Positions 1-11,079 of a stretch of 64,000 nucleotides of DNA are shown piece by piece. Under the pieces are notes generated by a model that did no database searches, was not told where the DNA came from, and saw nothing but the letters and a program-made list of their open reading frames with translations. Each line of letters starts with the position of its first letter. Positions within the stretch are counted from its first letter, which is position 1. Made by a program: the position numbers and the translations under genes. The stretch is from Tretioscincus oriximinensis (taxonomy: Eukaryota > Chordata > Lepidosauria > Squamata > Gymnophthalmidae): NCBI GenBank assembly GCA_022410635.1, contig JAJVDF010000168.1, forward strand, positions 1,035,541-1,099,540. The letters run 5' to 3'.

Positions 1-455
1 GTACCGGACCAAATGGTTCCACAGGTCAGATCTGTTCTAGATCAATGTCTGGAACACAACCAAGGCATTCTATGCCTTTATGGTCACTTCCCAAGCTTCA
101 TCCTTCCATTTTCGGGCTCAGTTCTGTTGTTCAATCATGCAGCTGTGTCCAACTTTAATGTGGCTATGGACCACAGCGTAGCAGGTACCTCCTGGTCTTC
201 CAATGCCATCTGAAGTCTGGCCAAGCTCACGTTTGTTGCTTCCATAACAGTCTCTATCCATCTCAACCTCAGTTTTGTCACTTTTTTTTGCCTTCCATCT
301 TTCCTAGTGTCAAGGTCTTTTCCAGACAATCCTGACAAGGGTCACCACTAGGGACATGACAAGTGGGGAAAGAGCCCTTGCATGCCAGTACTGGTAGCAT
401 TGAGAGGACAGTGAAGCTGGACCTATCCACTTATCCTTGCCATTCCTAGTGTAAT
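1..455. other. Intron 8, no recognisable feature
   Basis: IGF1R intronic sequence downstream of exon 8. I recognise no repeat family or exon; exon 9 is not present. Confidence 0.6.
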
Positions 456-469
456 TTAAGGGTCTTCTT

Positions 470-1060
470 TGAATCAAACATCTCCAACTCCCTGCTCCAT
501 GGAGGATTCATTAAAACATCCCAGACAGATGACTGCCCAGCATCTGTTTGAAGACTTTCAGCAAAGGAGAACTTACCACCTTCTGTGGCAAACTGTTCCA
601 CTAGTTTATCACCCTAACTGTCAGAAAGTTTTGCCGATATCTAATCTAAATCTACTTCCTCGCAGTTTCATCCCATTGTTTCTAGTCCTTCCATGTGCCA
701 CTGAGACAAAGCTAATCCCTCTGCTCTATGGCAGCCCTTCAGATATTTGTAGGCAGCGATCAGATCTCCTATCAATCTTCTCTTCTGCAGACTAAACATC
801 CCCAGATCCCTTAACTGTTCCTCGTCGCATGTGGATTCCAGACCAATCACCATCCTCGTATCTCTCTTTGGAACTGGTTTATTGATGTCCCTTTTAAATT
901 ATGCCCCCCAGAATTGAACACTGTATTCTAAATGTGGTTTGACCAAAGTAGTGTAGATAAGAACAATTATTTCACATGATAGAGATTCCATGCTTCTCTT
1001 AATTCTCTCCATGACTGTGTTTGCCTTTTTTGCATCTGCTAAAAAGGTGCCTGACTATGT
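470..1060 (-). mobile_element. CR1 LINE fragment (ATTCTATGAT-tailed group)
   Basis: The reverse complement matches the end of the CR1 reverse-transcriptase frame also present at 45085-46078. It includes LQKRRL and [14 protein letters not shown] in pieces and the downstream motif in which Phe-Gln precedes a predicted cut near the 3' end. It is frame-broken and truncated at the 3' end. Confidence 0.8.
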
Positions 1061-2472
1061 CAGGAGCTGTAGACTGCCAGTCTCTACATGGTGCACCAAC
1101 TTTGATTTACAATTGAACTTGCAGTGAAAGGAGCAGATGATGAAGCCAAAGGATTCTAGATTTCTTTTCTCCAGATATCACAGGTGCTAGTTACAATCCT
1201 AGCCATGGCTGCTTCCCTATTGCAATTTTAAAATCTTTTTAAAAAAATAATATAAAAGCACGACAACACATTTGCAAGTAAAGCCCCATTTACCTCCAAT
1301 CTTCTTTACAGTTCCATCTCTGTCCTTGTGACATCATAAGCCCCAGTATTGCCTAATTACAATCTCCAGCATTCTCTGTGAGCCTGCCTACAATTCCTAA
1401 GCATTCCCTGTGAGCAAAGAGCCAATCAGCTTTTTACAATTTGCATTTTGAAGGCCCAAGGCAGCTTTCTTTCGGCTCCTGAATCAGATGAAATGCGATG
1501 ACTATTTTGAACANATGGAACATTGGAGAAGCAGTCAGAATGTAATGGCGTGTCCCATGGGCAGGAAAACGTGTGTGGAGATCAAGCCCCTGTCTTCTGA
1601 AGTCTGAACTGCTTGGGCTTCAGCTTCAGAATTTGTCCTTCCGATAAGAAGACAGAGCGAATTTGCTGGTTGGCTCTCCTTTGATCCAAGGAACTCTCAG
1701 AAAGTTCTCTAGCACTCCAATTCAAAAGCATCTGAACACATTTTGTTCCCTCCCCATTTTGCCACTGGTTGTACATTTCCACTTTTACTTAAATACTTTG
1801 AGCTGACGGAACTTTACAGCCACCTGCAGGAAGCCAGTACAACTTTCCACATTTCCTAACACAAATGGTTAAGCCACGGTTTTAATGGTGTGATGTTGTT
1901 TTGTACATTTACTCGGATGGAAATCCCAGTAGGACTTCTGAAGATGGAATTAGGCAAGTGCCTCTGTTTGCAGTTGAAACAAAATTCAGTTGAAATGCTG
2001 ATGAGTTATTGCTAAGTTCATAATACAGGAAAGTCAGAATAAGCCCTGACCTGACGAGGGGAACAATCTACTTTTTATTTATTTACAAGATATTTAAGCC
2101 CATTGTTGGAAACAGTCCTAGAAAACCTTTCTTTGAAATGCCTTTCACATTTCACGATACACTAAAATACAAAATATGGAGGGAAGGNCCTCATCATTAT
2201 ATACAATTACTTACAAAGCAGTTTATAGGGGTTCTTTTTGGCTTTCCTTCCTTCCTTCTTTAACCTCCTACAGGTGACTAAATATTCAAAATTTCTCCTT
2301 CTAAGCAAACCTCTCCCTTCGCACACAGTCTGCACTTACTTTCCTACATTCAAAATGTTCCACCTCCGAAGAGGAAAGCTCATTTCAATTGAAGATGCCA
2401 CTCAAAGGCCATGCAAACAGATGATTGGTCTATAAAAAGGAAGTTGTGTGGAATACAAAACCCTTTTATTAC
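1061..2472. other. Intron 8, mostly single-copy
   Basis: No repeat family recognised over about 1.4 kb leading to the exon 8 donor. Short AT-rich tracts only. Confidence 0.5.
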
Positions 2473-2711
2473 CTGCTGCTTTTGTTCTGATATAGACGAT
2501 TTTGCTCTTTGCTCCATAAGCATGGTAATTCTCCATCATGGTCAGCATAACAGCCCTGACGTAAATGGCATACTGAGTCCATGGTTTCAGGCCCTGTAGT
2601 AAAATGCCTGGATTGTCCTCTTTACTGGGAGGAAGATCAACATCCACCATGTTCCAGCTGTTGGATCCACAAGCATCCTGGCCATCATATTCCGTCACAT
2701 TCTTGAAAGGT
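2473..2711 (-). CDS. IGF1R: IGF1R exon 8 (first fibronectin III domain)
   Basis: Coding exon of the insulin-like growth factor 1 receptor, a disulfide-linked receptor tyrosine kinase of the plasma membrane. The acceptor (tttattttag) precedes 2711 and the donor (gtaata) starts at 2472. The exon is 239 bp, the length I recall for human exon 8. It enters with one base completing an Ala codon and leaves in phase 1. The translation runs [19 protein letters not shown] and continues through GLKPWTQYA to GAKSK and YIRTKAA. The Cys of DACGSN corresponds to the alpha-alpha inter-chain disulfide cysteine of the family. NVT is a predicted N-glycosylation site. [13 protein letters not shown] fits IGF1R; INSR has a different sequence there and a longer following loop. 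No damage is seen. Confidence 0.97.
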
Positions 2712-3164
2712 CTAAAATAAGCAAAGGAAGATCTTGTGAATTTTATTAGACCTTCTCTTAAAATCTTTAAAAGAGGAAGTCTTGAGTAATGGCTGCCCAG
2801 TGAAACTCTCAATAATAAAACTCTGGTTTTTATAGAAACATCCTGGCATAACAGGGATTTGCTTCCTTAATAATAGTTTTTTAAAAAAATTAATGAGCAA
2901 AATCACATATGGCAATACCAACATACTCTAAGAATAATCCCAGATTTTTACACCCTGTCTGACTAGAAATTATATGGTTCCTTGAACTTTACTTTCCCCC
3001 CCAAAGTATGTTGTCTGCATGGCTCAGCCTTTTTTTCAGCTTCCTCACTCTTTCTTCCAAAATACTTCTATTCAGAACCTGTAAAAATGCAACTGTCCTG
3101 ATTATTTTATTTGTAGCTTCTTTTTAAGACAACCTGACATCTTCAGCCCTGCTCAGATACTCAC
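2712..3164. other. IGF1R: Intron 7 (453 bp)
   Basis: The shortest intron in the window, between exons 7 and 8. It has a poly-pyrimidine acceptor tract and no recognisable repeat. Confidence 0.9.
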
Positions 3165-3291
3165 GCTTCTTTGTAATAAACAGTGAAGCTGATCAGATCT
3201 CTGTAATCTTTGGGCCGATACCGTTCCCATGTCAACATGATCCGATTCTTCATGGTGGTGTTGGAAACAAATTTCAGGATGTGACTCACAC
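3165..3291 (-). CDS. IGF1R: IGF1R exon 7 (L2 end / FnIII-1 start)
   Basis: A 127-bp exon, the length I recall for human. The acceptor (ctgtttacag) precedes 3291; the donor gtgagt starts at 3164. It enters with two bases completing the Cys codon begun in exon 6 and leaves in phase 2 into exon 8. The translation starts [17 protein letters not shown] and goes on with [23 protein letters not shown]. The second half is nearly invariant in the family; the first half, at the L2/FnIII junction, is divergent and carries an NTT glycosylation sequon that the human protein lacks here as I recall it. A second AG lies 7 nt inside the exon. Confidence 0.96.
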
Positions 3292-3449
3292 CTGTAAACA
3301 GAAGGACAAGTCAACTGGGAGGCCCACCAGAAGCCAACCTTGAGAATGGATCTGTGGAATTTTAGTTTCGTGATTTAGTGCTTTATAGTTTTAGCACCNG
3401 AACAACATGTCACAACTGGGTGTGTTATGGGAGGATCAGTATACAGACG

Positions 3450-3965
3450 GGTCCCGCAGCCACCTTCNTGTAAGTGGAAAACATGTTTCCGTGCACGGGA
3501 CTGGGTGAACATTGGCTAAAGAGGAACTTGGGCTGTTGCTGCTACTACTGCCAGTTTCGTGAACCTGCTGGCTTTTCAAACTTTTATAATAAGCACTTGA
3601 TCTTGTGAAAGAAAGTGGTGTAGAGAAGTAGGTAGAAACACAACCAAGAACATCTTCTGCCAGGAAGTAGAGAGAAAGGACGCTAGCAGTTACTGTTTAT
3701 ATTTGGAACCCCATCTACAGAGTGCTTCAAAAAATTTGAACTTCCAAAGAAAATTTATTTGCTGTTCTACAAAGTTAAATTTCAGGATTTCCCNCTCTAC
3801 GAGGCTAATGTTACGAGGCTTTAAGCTTTCTAATTTCCTGAAATTTAACTTTGTAGAACAGTAAATAAATTTTCTATGGAAGTTTACAGTGTGTATACAT
3901 TTTTTTGAAGCACCCTGGTATATCACAGAGGAAGTCCAATCTGAAGAAGCATCTGAAGAAGCACA
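3450..3965 (+). mobile_element. Unclassified interspersed repeat R1, copy 1 (interrupted)
   Basis: This family recurs eight times in the window. Shared landmarks in order are: ccagccaccttcctgtaagc, a CTGCTGCTACTGCCAGCTTC-type block, a ttttataataagcact block, gaaacaggaagttggcag, and gttattgtttacatctgga near the end. Here the centre is deleted and a mariner-type element (3718-3917) splits the 3' end at a TA. Confidence 0.7.
3718..3917. mobile_element. Mariner/Tc1-like MITE, copy 1
   Basis: Termini cagagtgcttcaa and the complement ttgaagcaccctg, with long subterminal inverted repeats of about 70-80 bp. It sits at a TA inside an R1 repeat, and R1 resumes after it. It is related to the copy at 20366-20599. 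Confidence 0.8.
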
Positions 3966-4202
3966 CTTGCCTAAGAAAGCCCATGCCACCTGCCTGCCTC
4001 TTCTTAGTCTCCAAAGTGCTAAAAAAACAACATTGCTGGACTTTCTGAACAAAGAATAACCGGGCTATCTCTTTGGAATCCAGTTTAGGCTGTTATCCTA
4101 AAGCTGAGTGTTCCAAAAGGTATTACTTCTGTTATCTTTCGTTTTACTAATCCCGGCTTTACAAACAAATATTTAGTCCCAATTAGCTTGTAAAGTCGGG
4201 GC

Positions 4203-4560
4203 TTGAAGAAGAAGACGAAGAAGACGAAGAAGACGAAGAAGAAGACGAAGAAGAAGACGAAGAAGAAGAACTTGGTTCTTATACCCCGCTTTTCTCACCT
4301 CAAAGCGGCTTACAAGGATATATTTTGCCCGAAGGCTCACATTCTATCTTCCCCACCAGGCTCTGGTGGTTCCCATGTATCTACTTGCANTCAGTTGGAA
4401 TTTCTTGCAATTCATGCTTTCGAATAGCTGGGTTGGCCAGAGCTACAGGCTAGTGGAAGGTGCTCACCCCTCCCCACTTCCAACACAGGGCTTTGAAACC
4501 CGATCTCCCAGGCGAGAGACGAATTCCTAAGCAACTGAGCTATCTGTGCCTGCACTTGGA
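4203..4560 (-). mobile_element. tRNA-derived SINE (Sauria-like) with GAA/GAC tail
   Basis: In reverse orientation: a head with pol III A-box (tagctcagttg) and a B-box-like stretch (ggtttcaaagccc), a body ending gagaaaagcggggtataag, then a (TTC)n tail read here as GAAGAAGAC repeats from 4203 to about 4270. A lineage-typical SINE of squamates. Confidence 0.85.
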
Positions 4561-4624
4561 GACTAACAGGAGAAAGGTAGGTAGCATGAGCTTTCATAGA
4601 GCAATGCACGAGGATCCCACCATG

Positions 4625-4765
4625 GCTAGAAGGGACAGCGTTGTGATGTCACTTCCAACCTTTACTTCTGGAAAGGGCACCTGGAGGGGGGAGGAGGAAG
4701 TGACATCACATGATGTCACTCCCTGTCTCTGCTTCCAGGAATGGCACCTTGAGTGATGCCACTTC
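4625..4765. other. Cluster of TGACATCA/TGATGTCA palindromes
   Basis: Direct and inverted copies of a gtgatgtcacttcc-like unit. One 10-bp inverted repeat (4699-4708 and 4711-4720) has a 2-bp spacer. The sites resemble CRE/AP-1 half-palindromes. They may equally be a decayed repeat. Confidence 0.4.
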
Positions 4766-5169
4766 TGGATCTGTCTCATAAGCGACATTACAATACTCTT
4801 GACAAAGATTTTTGGGCCACAAGATTTTCCCGCCTGATAACTCCCAGCACTGATCCAAGCTCAGTCTTGAAACCATGGAAAAGTCAGGTATGCCTTGCTN
4901 GCCTTTTTTGAAAAGTTGTATATCTGGATAGATCACCTGAGCCTTTCTAGGTTGAACTGGATTTCCACGGCTGTTAGTCTGTCTCAGCATAGCCAACAGT
5001 CAAAAGATAGTAATTCCAGTCCAGCAACATTTAGGGAGACAAATATTAGTAACCTCTGTTACATATAAACAATTTAGGATTATATGTGGTGATCATTAGG
5101 ACATGATCAGGTTTCTGCCACTAACCTGGGGTTATTCTACACCAATTTTATGACTTCGTCCTATTCTTT

Positions 5170-5212
5170 TTAATATATATATATTATTAATAATATATAT
5201 ATTATTAATTTT
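5170..5212. repeat. AT-rich simple repeat
   Basis: Alternating TA and TAT runs within intron 6, about 320 bp downstream of the exon 6 donor in gene sense. The rest of 4770-5520 is unremarkable. Confidence 0.9.
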
Positions 5213-5528
5213 TCAAACATACAAACACACTCCCCGTACCCTTCCTACCCTTAATGCTCAACTCATTAACATTCTAATTACTAAATTATACCTTCAATCT
5301 CACATCAGAAACCATCCTTAGAGTAAACTTCACCATAGAATATCGATTCCATATTTCACCAACGACAATCAATTGATTCCATAGATCATACCAGTGTGCT
5401 CTTTCATTGATACCCATTAGCCTCAGTCTTTTTTCNTTCAAAATATAGAACCTTAACAATTCAGTTAAATAATCTAGCCAGGAATGGAAGGTCAACGTTG
5501 ATTTGTCCTTCATCCTATTCTTACGTAC

Positions 5529-5743
5529 AGGAGATTCTCTCTCCATTGTTCCTTGGATTTATGTCGCCTTTACTCTGCCGACCCTTGGTTCCCGTAACCT
5601 CTTCCATGCGCTGGATCTCAGAAATGCAGAGTCTGGGGTTAAAGGCAAAGTACATCTTCCCCTCTTTGATGGTCAAATTGTGATGGTTCCAATCCCACAG
5701 TTGCTGTAGGTTTTGGTTGTCCAGAACATAAAATGAGTAATTC
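5529..5743 (-). CDS. IGF1R: IGF1R exon 6 (L2 domain)
   Basis: A 215-bp exon encoding most of the second leucine-rich (L2) domain of the receptor ectodomain. The acceptor (tctttttag) precedes 5743. The donor is T|gtacgtaag at 5528; I fixed it by phase, since only this cut joins the Cys codon T|GT to exon 7 in frame. The translation begins [18 protein letters not shown], continues with [25 protein letters not shown] and [17 protein letters not shown], and ends GERIS plus the split Cys. NYS and NLT are glycosylation sequons. The next gt, four bases downstream, is a competing donor. A decayed copy of part of this exon sits about 0.6 kb upstream in intron 5. Confidence 0.97.
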
Positions 5744-5949
5744 CTAAAAAGACAATGAGAATGGATGTGTTTTAAAGCAATAGAATCTACTTTTCAACCA
5801 TACATTTCAATCTTTAAGAAAGATGACAGTAGCGTTAGGCATAGCTTACTGATACCCTTTGNCTTGCTGAAAACTTAAGAACCACCATCGAATCCAACAT
5901 TATTTCCTGCCCACTGATAGCTTTGGGGCATTTCAAGCAGAAGACAAAA

Positions 5950-6155
5950 GAAAAAAAAGAAGAAATGCTTTTCTTACCTTTCAAAGGGACTCTAAGCGGN
6001 TTCAAGGGTCTTTTGCCCGAAGGCTCACATTCTATCTTCCACACCAGGCTCTGGTGGTTCCCATGTATCTACTTGCAGTCAGTTGCAATTTCTTGCAATT
6101 CTTGCTTTCGAATAGCTGGGTTGGCCAGAACTATAGGCTAGGAGAAGGCTGGCTT
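5950..6155 (-). mobile_element. Sauria-like SINE, 5'-truncated
   Basis: The same body as 4272-4560 in reverse, beginning at the gaaaagc block and ending near ggttggccagaactatagg; the tRNA head is missing. Confidence 0.8.
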
Positions 6156-6337
6156 TGGACTCCCCACAAGTGGCATCTAGATACATTTTTTCAGGTTCTC
6201 CAACCTCAAGGCAGTATCTAGATATCCATTCTATGAACCATTGATGTACTTGACCTTCATGAATTTGCCTGTATCCACACGCCACTTGCTTATTCTAGAA
6301 TTTCCCAATTATCCAATAAATCGGTTTTCTGGATTTA

Positions 6338-6413
6338 ATGCGCCTTGGTCAAAGCAAAGTACATCTTCCCTTCTTTGATGGTCAACTGTGATGGTTTCAG
6401 TCACACAGTTGCT
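6338..6413 (-). pseudogene. Decayed partial duplicate of IGF1R exon 6
   Basis: 6354-6413 aligns with 5645-5706 of exon 6 in the same orientation: roughly 55 of 60 positions match, with one single-base deletion. Shared runs include gcaaagtacatcttccc, tctttgatggtcaa, tgtgatggtt and cacagttgct. The copy has in-frame stops and a frameshift, lacks splice sites and is cut by a SINE at about 6414. Weaker similarity may reach down to 6338. A local direct duplication is the simplest reading. Confidence 0.75.
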
Positions 6414-6640
6414 ACACGTTTGATGTAGTGGTTAGAGTGCTGGACTCTTATCTGGTATCCTCCAGGGGTTCAATTCCACCCTCCTCCATGAAGCCAGCTG
6501 GGTGATCATGGGCCAATCATAGTTCTTTAGAACTCTCTCAGCCCTGCCTACTTCACAGGGTGTCTGCTGTGGAGAAAGCAACTAAACTAGGTGTGCTGCC
6601 CTTTGGAGAAAGGGGCCTTATAAATATTATTGTTATACCT
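6414..6640 (+). mobile_element. tRNA-derived SINE ('gtttgatgtagtggttagag' type)
   Basis: Starts with a tRNA-like head (A-box tagtggttagag, B-box ggttcaattcc), then gccagctgggtgatcatggg, ctctctcagccctgcctac and acagggtgtctg. It ends in a short TA-rich tail. Inserted next to the exon 6 relic. Confidence 0.85.
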
Positions 6641-7499
6641 TGAGTATATTCCAGTTTTGTCATTCTGTCGCCTCCTGTCATGTCAGATTTTACATTTTGT
6701 TTGCTGTTTGTCAAGGGGAAGTCCAGTCGCCTCTCCTCCGAGTGGGGACAGGATTTAAGCCTGTTTTATATTTTAGAGTATCTTCACTAACCATGCTTCT
6801 ATCCAGGAACTGTCTCAGCTGGCCTTTTAAGTCGTCAGATTTGTGAGTGCTGTGGCCAACNGCCTAATCAATAAAGCATTTTGCCACTCTGCCCTTCCAC
6901 TGCAAAGGTGCGAGTTGTTCCCAAGGCCGGAGAGAAGGGATGTCCCTTACCATCAACCGTCACGGAATTTTAAGAATTTAAAGCTGACCATGTAGCAGCC
7001 TGAGAAAAAAGGGAGGTTTGCAATGAAACCCTCATGCTGAAACATAATCCTTTCAGGCCAGATAAATCAGACACACGGAGTGCCTTTCCCATGACCTTGC
7101 CATCACCCTGCTTGCACACCATTTCTCCGAATTTTTGTTTATTAACGACTGTCAACTTGTATCTGAAAGCAACGGTTTCAACGGTGAGAAGTCAAGGGGG
7201 CAAGCAGAGCACACACGCAGGGCGACATTTTCCAGGCAAATTCCACTGTGGGATTATAGTGTCAACTAGGGATGTGGTGGACAGGAGCTGATGAGCCTAA
7301 AACCCTTCAAAAGGCTGAGGAANGAGTGGAATTTCTCCCTTCAAATTGGGAGGAAAAGGCAGGTGAGTGATCTTGAAGTCATACAGACATTGACCTGGCT
7401 TCTCTGTGGTTCCTCTTCTGGCCAAGTGATCATATACTGTGGAGTGATCACGGGGGCAATGAGGGCAGTTGCCTTAGACACATATCTGGACAAGAGTCT
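6641..7499. other. Intron 5, mostly single-copy
   Basis: No repeat or exon recognised. Confidence 0.45.
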
Positions 7500-7650
7500 A
7501 AAATCCAAAATTACCACTGCATTACATCGGAATTGCCACATACATGTCACACCGGTTTTGAAGTAACTTTATTGGTTACCAATTTCGGGTATCAACCGTG
7601 GCATAGGCTGTCACTGAACACAGCTTCAAAATCTTGCATTTGTCATTGCT
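7500..7650 (+). mobile_element. L2-like LINE fragment
   Basis: One frame reads HIHVTPVLK, a stop, then LYWLPIS, the conserved L2 reverse-transcriptase C-terminal motif (HITPVL.xLHWLPV). Confidence 0.55.
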
Positions 7651-8099
7651 GCAGAGTTTGACTACGCACAAGGCTCTCATGCAAAATTTCCTCTTTAAGT
7701 GTCATCCCCTTGTGGCTGGTTTTGGGAGCATGCAGGGAACTTTAGGTAACAGCAAGAAACATAAAGGAATTTTTGCATGAGATCCTCGTGTGAAGGCTAA
7801 CATTGTTTTCCTTTAAGATCAGCATTTTTCTCTCAGCTTACAAAAGTAAGCTTTCCAAAGCTTTCCAGAGTAACAAGAAATGTAAAGTTTTGAATCTGTG
7901 TGATATATACATTCATATAAAGGGCTAAGTGGCTTGGGCTCTGAGAGCTGTTCCTATGCAAACCTACCTGTATATTAACATTAAAAAGAGGGCTTCTTTT
8001 TGTTCCTTATATGTCGGAGGAACTATGGCATGCGAGAGGGCCTGGGAGGGAGAACAGTGTATGGGTGGATCTTATTTTCAAATATGTTTCACAGTTTGC

Positions 8100-8395
8100 T
8101 TTTATTATGACCCACCCTGAGGACCCTTGGGTGAAGGGAAGGATGCTAATGTTTATGACTATCTACCGGTGTATTAATTTCCTTTTATGACCTGCAGCCA
8201 TATTGTAACAAACATAGTCTGCTTCCAGACAGCAAGAAGAATATACAGGAACATTCTGTACAGATATGAATGAGGCGCATTAAAATCTGTTCACCAGTAC
8301 ATACCATTCATCAGTAAATACAAGGCCAGAACAGATGCAGCCTAAATTGACAAGAATACCTGGAACGGTATACGTGTCCATCCCATATTTATACA
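8100..8395 (+). mobile_element. Unclassified repeat R2, copy 1
   Basis: Similar in the same orientation to 51840-52145. Shared runs include ctgcttccagacagcaaga and gaattaaaatctgttg-like stretches. It starts after an L2-type tail (cccaccctgaggacccttgg). Confidence 0.65.
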
Positions 8396-8505
8396 AGAAC
8401 CTAAGAGAAGCCCTGCTGAATGGAGCCACAGCTCCCTTAGTCCAGCCTCCTGCCTCACCCAGTGGCTCACCAAGTGCACCTGGGGAACTCAAGCAGAAGA
8501 AGAAG
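8395..8505 (-). mobile_element. CR1 LINE 3' fragment (ATGTTCTT group)
   Basis: Reverse of the CR1 3' UTR: gccctgctgaat, then agtggctcaccaagtgcacc. Confidence 0.8.
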
Positions 8506-8794
8506 GTATAGCTCTATGTGTTTCCAACCTTGCAGATATTTCACTGCTATGGTACACTGCTACAACCTTTCTTCTCAACTGCTTTACTAGCACCTTAGGT
8601 TTTCATTAAAGAAAAGCAATTAAGAATACATCCCCATCTCTAGTGTCCTCATCAATTGAACTGAAGCCAAAACCATTTCCTTTATCTTCTCTCTTCTCCA
8701 AGCAGAACAAACCATGCTCAACCACTCTCAAAAAGCTAAGACAGGACAAAGCCCTTGGATGAAGACAGACTGACTCTTTAGCTCTATCTTATGT

Positions 8795-9052
8795 TCTTAT
8801 AGACGACTCCATGGACACCAAGGGTATAAATAGAGTGGATGTTTTGATACTGCCTCTGAGATGGAGCAGCAGGCAGTGTTCCTGAAATGCCATATGCAAG
8901 GCATCAACAACAGTTGAAGATTTTGCCTTCTTCTGTTCCAGACTGCCCAGGTGCAATTGGTGGGCCACTGTGTGAGACAAAAGGCTGGACTTGATGGGCT
9001 CCAGCCTGATCCAGCAGGGCTCCTCTTATATATATATATATATATATATATT
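8795..9052 (+). mobile_element. CR1 LINE 3' end followed by (TA)n
   Basis: Sequence from gacaccaagggtataaatag to gatccagcagggctcctctt is the 3' end of the ATGTTCTT-tailed CR1 group. The tail has become a (TA) run at 9030-9052, only about 65 bp downstream (in gene sense) of the exon 5 donor. Confidence 0.85.
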
Positions 9053-9117
9053 AAAGGATTGTGCAGTATATCCTTTTGTAAGTGTCAGATGACTGATCCC
9101 CAATGGTCAAATGGTTA

Positions 9118-9860
<743 letters not shown>

Positions 9861-9869
9861 GTATTAACT

Positions 9870-10245
9870 TTGAGCCCCAAATGTATTTTCCCATATCAAT
9901 CTGCCTGTGCATTAAGATCTGCAAAGGAGGCCCTCCTGTTTGTTCCAACACTTTTAGTAACAAAGAGAATGGGGACCAGGACTGGACCTTCTCCGTGCAG
10001 CCCCCAGGTTATGGAATAGTCTCCCTCTTGAGGTGTGTCAATCACCAACATGGTAAACATTTAGAAAAACTCTGAAGATGCAGTTCTTTTAAACTGGTCT
10101 TTGAAGAAATAGCTCTCTCCTCCCCATTTTCTGGCATTGTTATTTTTAATATGTCAATTTTGTATCATGATTATATTGTTAACCACCCTGAGATTTTGAG
10201 TTATAGGGCGGGATAGAAATAGAAATAAAATAAAATAGAACCATG
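9870..10245 (+). mobile_element. L2-like LINE 3' end
   Basis: Decayed C-terminal frame (ccaggttatggaatagtctcc corresponds to the family's 'WN.LP' motif), then the 3' UTR accaccctgagattttgag and tatagggcgggatagaaat, with an A-rich tail. Confidence 0.7.
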
Positions 10246-10274
10246 AGGCATTCCATTGACAGGACTATTAGGAT

Positions 10275-11010
10275 CAAGAACAGAATTATTATTAGAATTA
10301 CAGAATCCGAGAGTCGGGAGGGACCTCCAGGGTTATGGGGTCCAACCCCTGCTCAACGCAGGATTCACTAAACCATCCCTAACAGATGGCTGCCCAGCTC
10401 CTGCTTAAAGATTTCCAGTGAAGGAGAACCTTCTGTGGCAACCTTGTCCACTGGTTTATCCATTTGCAAAAGAGGACTAAGAGGAGACCTGATAACTGCC
10501 TACAAATACCTGAAGGGCTGCCACAGCGAGAGTAATTTTTTCTTCATTGGCAGATGGAAGGATTAGAAATAATGAGATGAAATTGCAAGCAAGAAGATAT
10601 AGATTAAATTCTGGAATAACTTACTGTCAGAAATCTTCTTCTGGTACCTAATCTATATCTACTTCCTTGCAGTTCCTTTTTCTCTCTGATAGCCATTCAG
10701 ATATTTGTAGGCAGCTATCAGGTCTCCTCTGAATCTTCTCTTTTGCAGACTAAACTTCTCCAGATCCTTTAACTGTTCCTCATAGGTCATGGTTTCCAGA
10801 TCATTATTTTTTCACTCTGAGGTTCTACCAGAAGAAGTAGTCACAGCAAGCAAGTTGGATGTCTTTAANAATGAATTACATAAATCCATGGAGGACAGAT
10901 ATATCAATAGTTACTAGAAAGGATGCCTAGGTACTGCCTTGAGGCTGAAGAGCCAAGCTCTCCAGAGAACCAATAGCAGGTGAAGTTTTTGTCTTTATTC
11001 TCTGCTTGGG
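10275..11010. mobile_element. Cluster of CR1 fragments in alternating orientation
   Basis: 10275-10460 is minus-strand CR1 3' end (agaatccgagagtcgggagg). 10462-10645 is plus-strand CR1 C-terminal coding (ggagacctgataactgcc). 10645-10810 is the same segment on the minus strand (aggcagctatcaggtctcc). 10815-11010 is a plus-strand 3' piece. The middle two form a long imperfect inverted repeat. Confidence 0.75.
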
Positions 11011-11079
11011 TGCCCAGAATCAATTGTTATTCCACTGAATGTGAAAGGATGATGCATTAAAAGGGCTGTGGTCCAATCG

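Noticed and set aside
1..2472. IGF1R exon 9
   Set aside because: No reading frame with the expected second FnIII-domain start is present; it must lie before position 1.
5521..5529. Apparent reading-frame mismatch between exons 6 and 7
   Set aside because: It arose from using the downstream donor AC|gtaag. With T|gtacgt the exon is 215 bp and the Cys codon is restored in frame.
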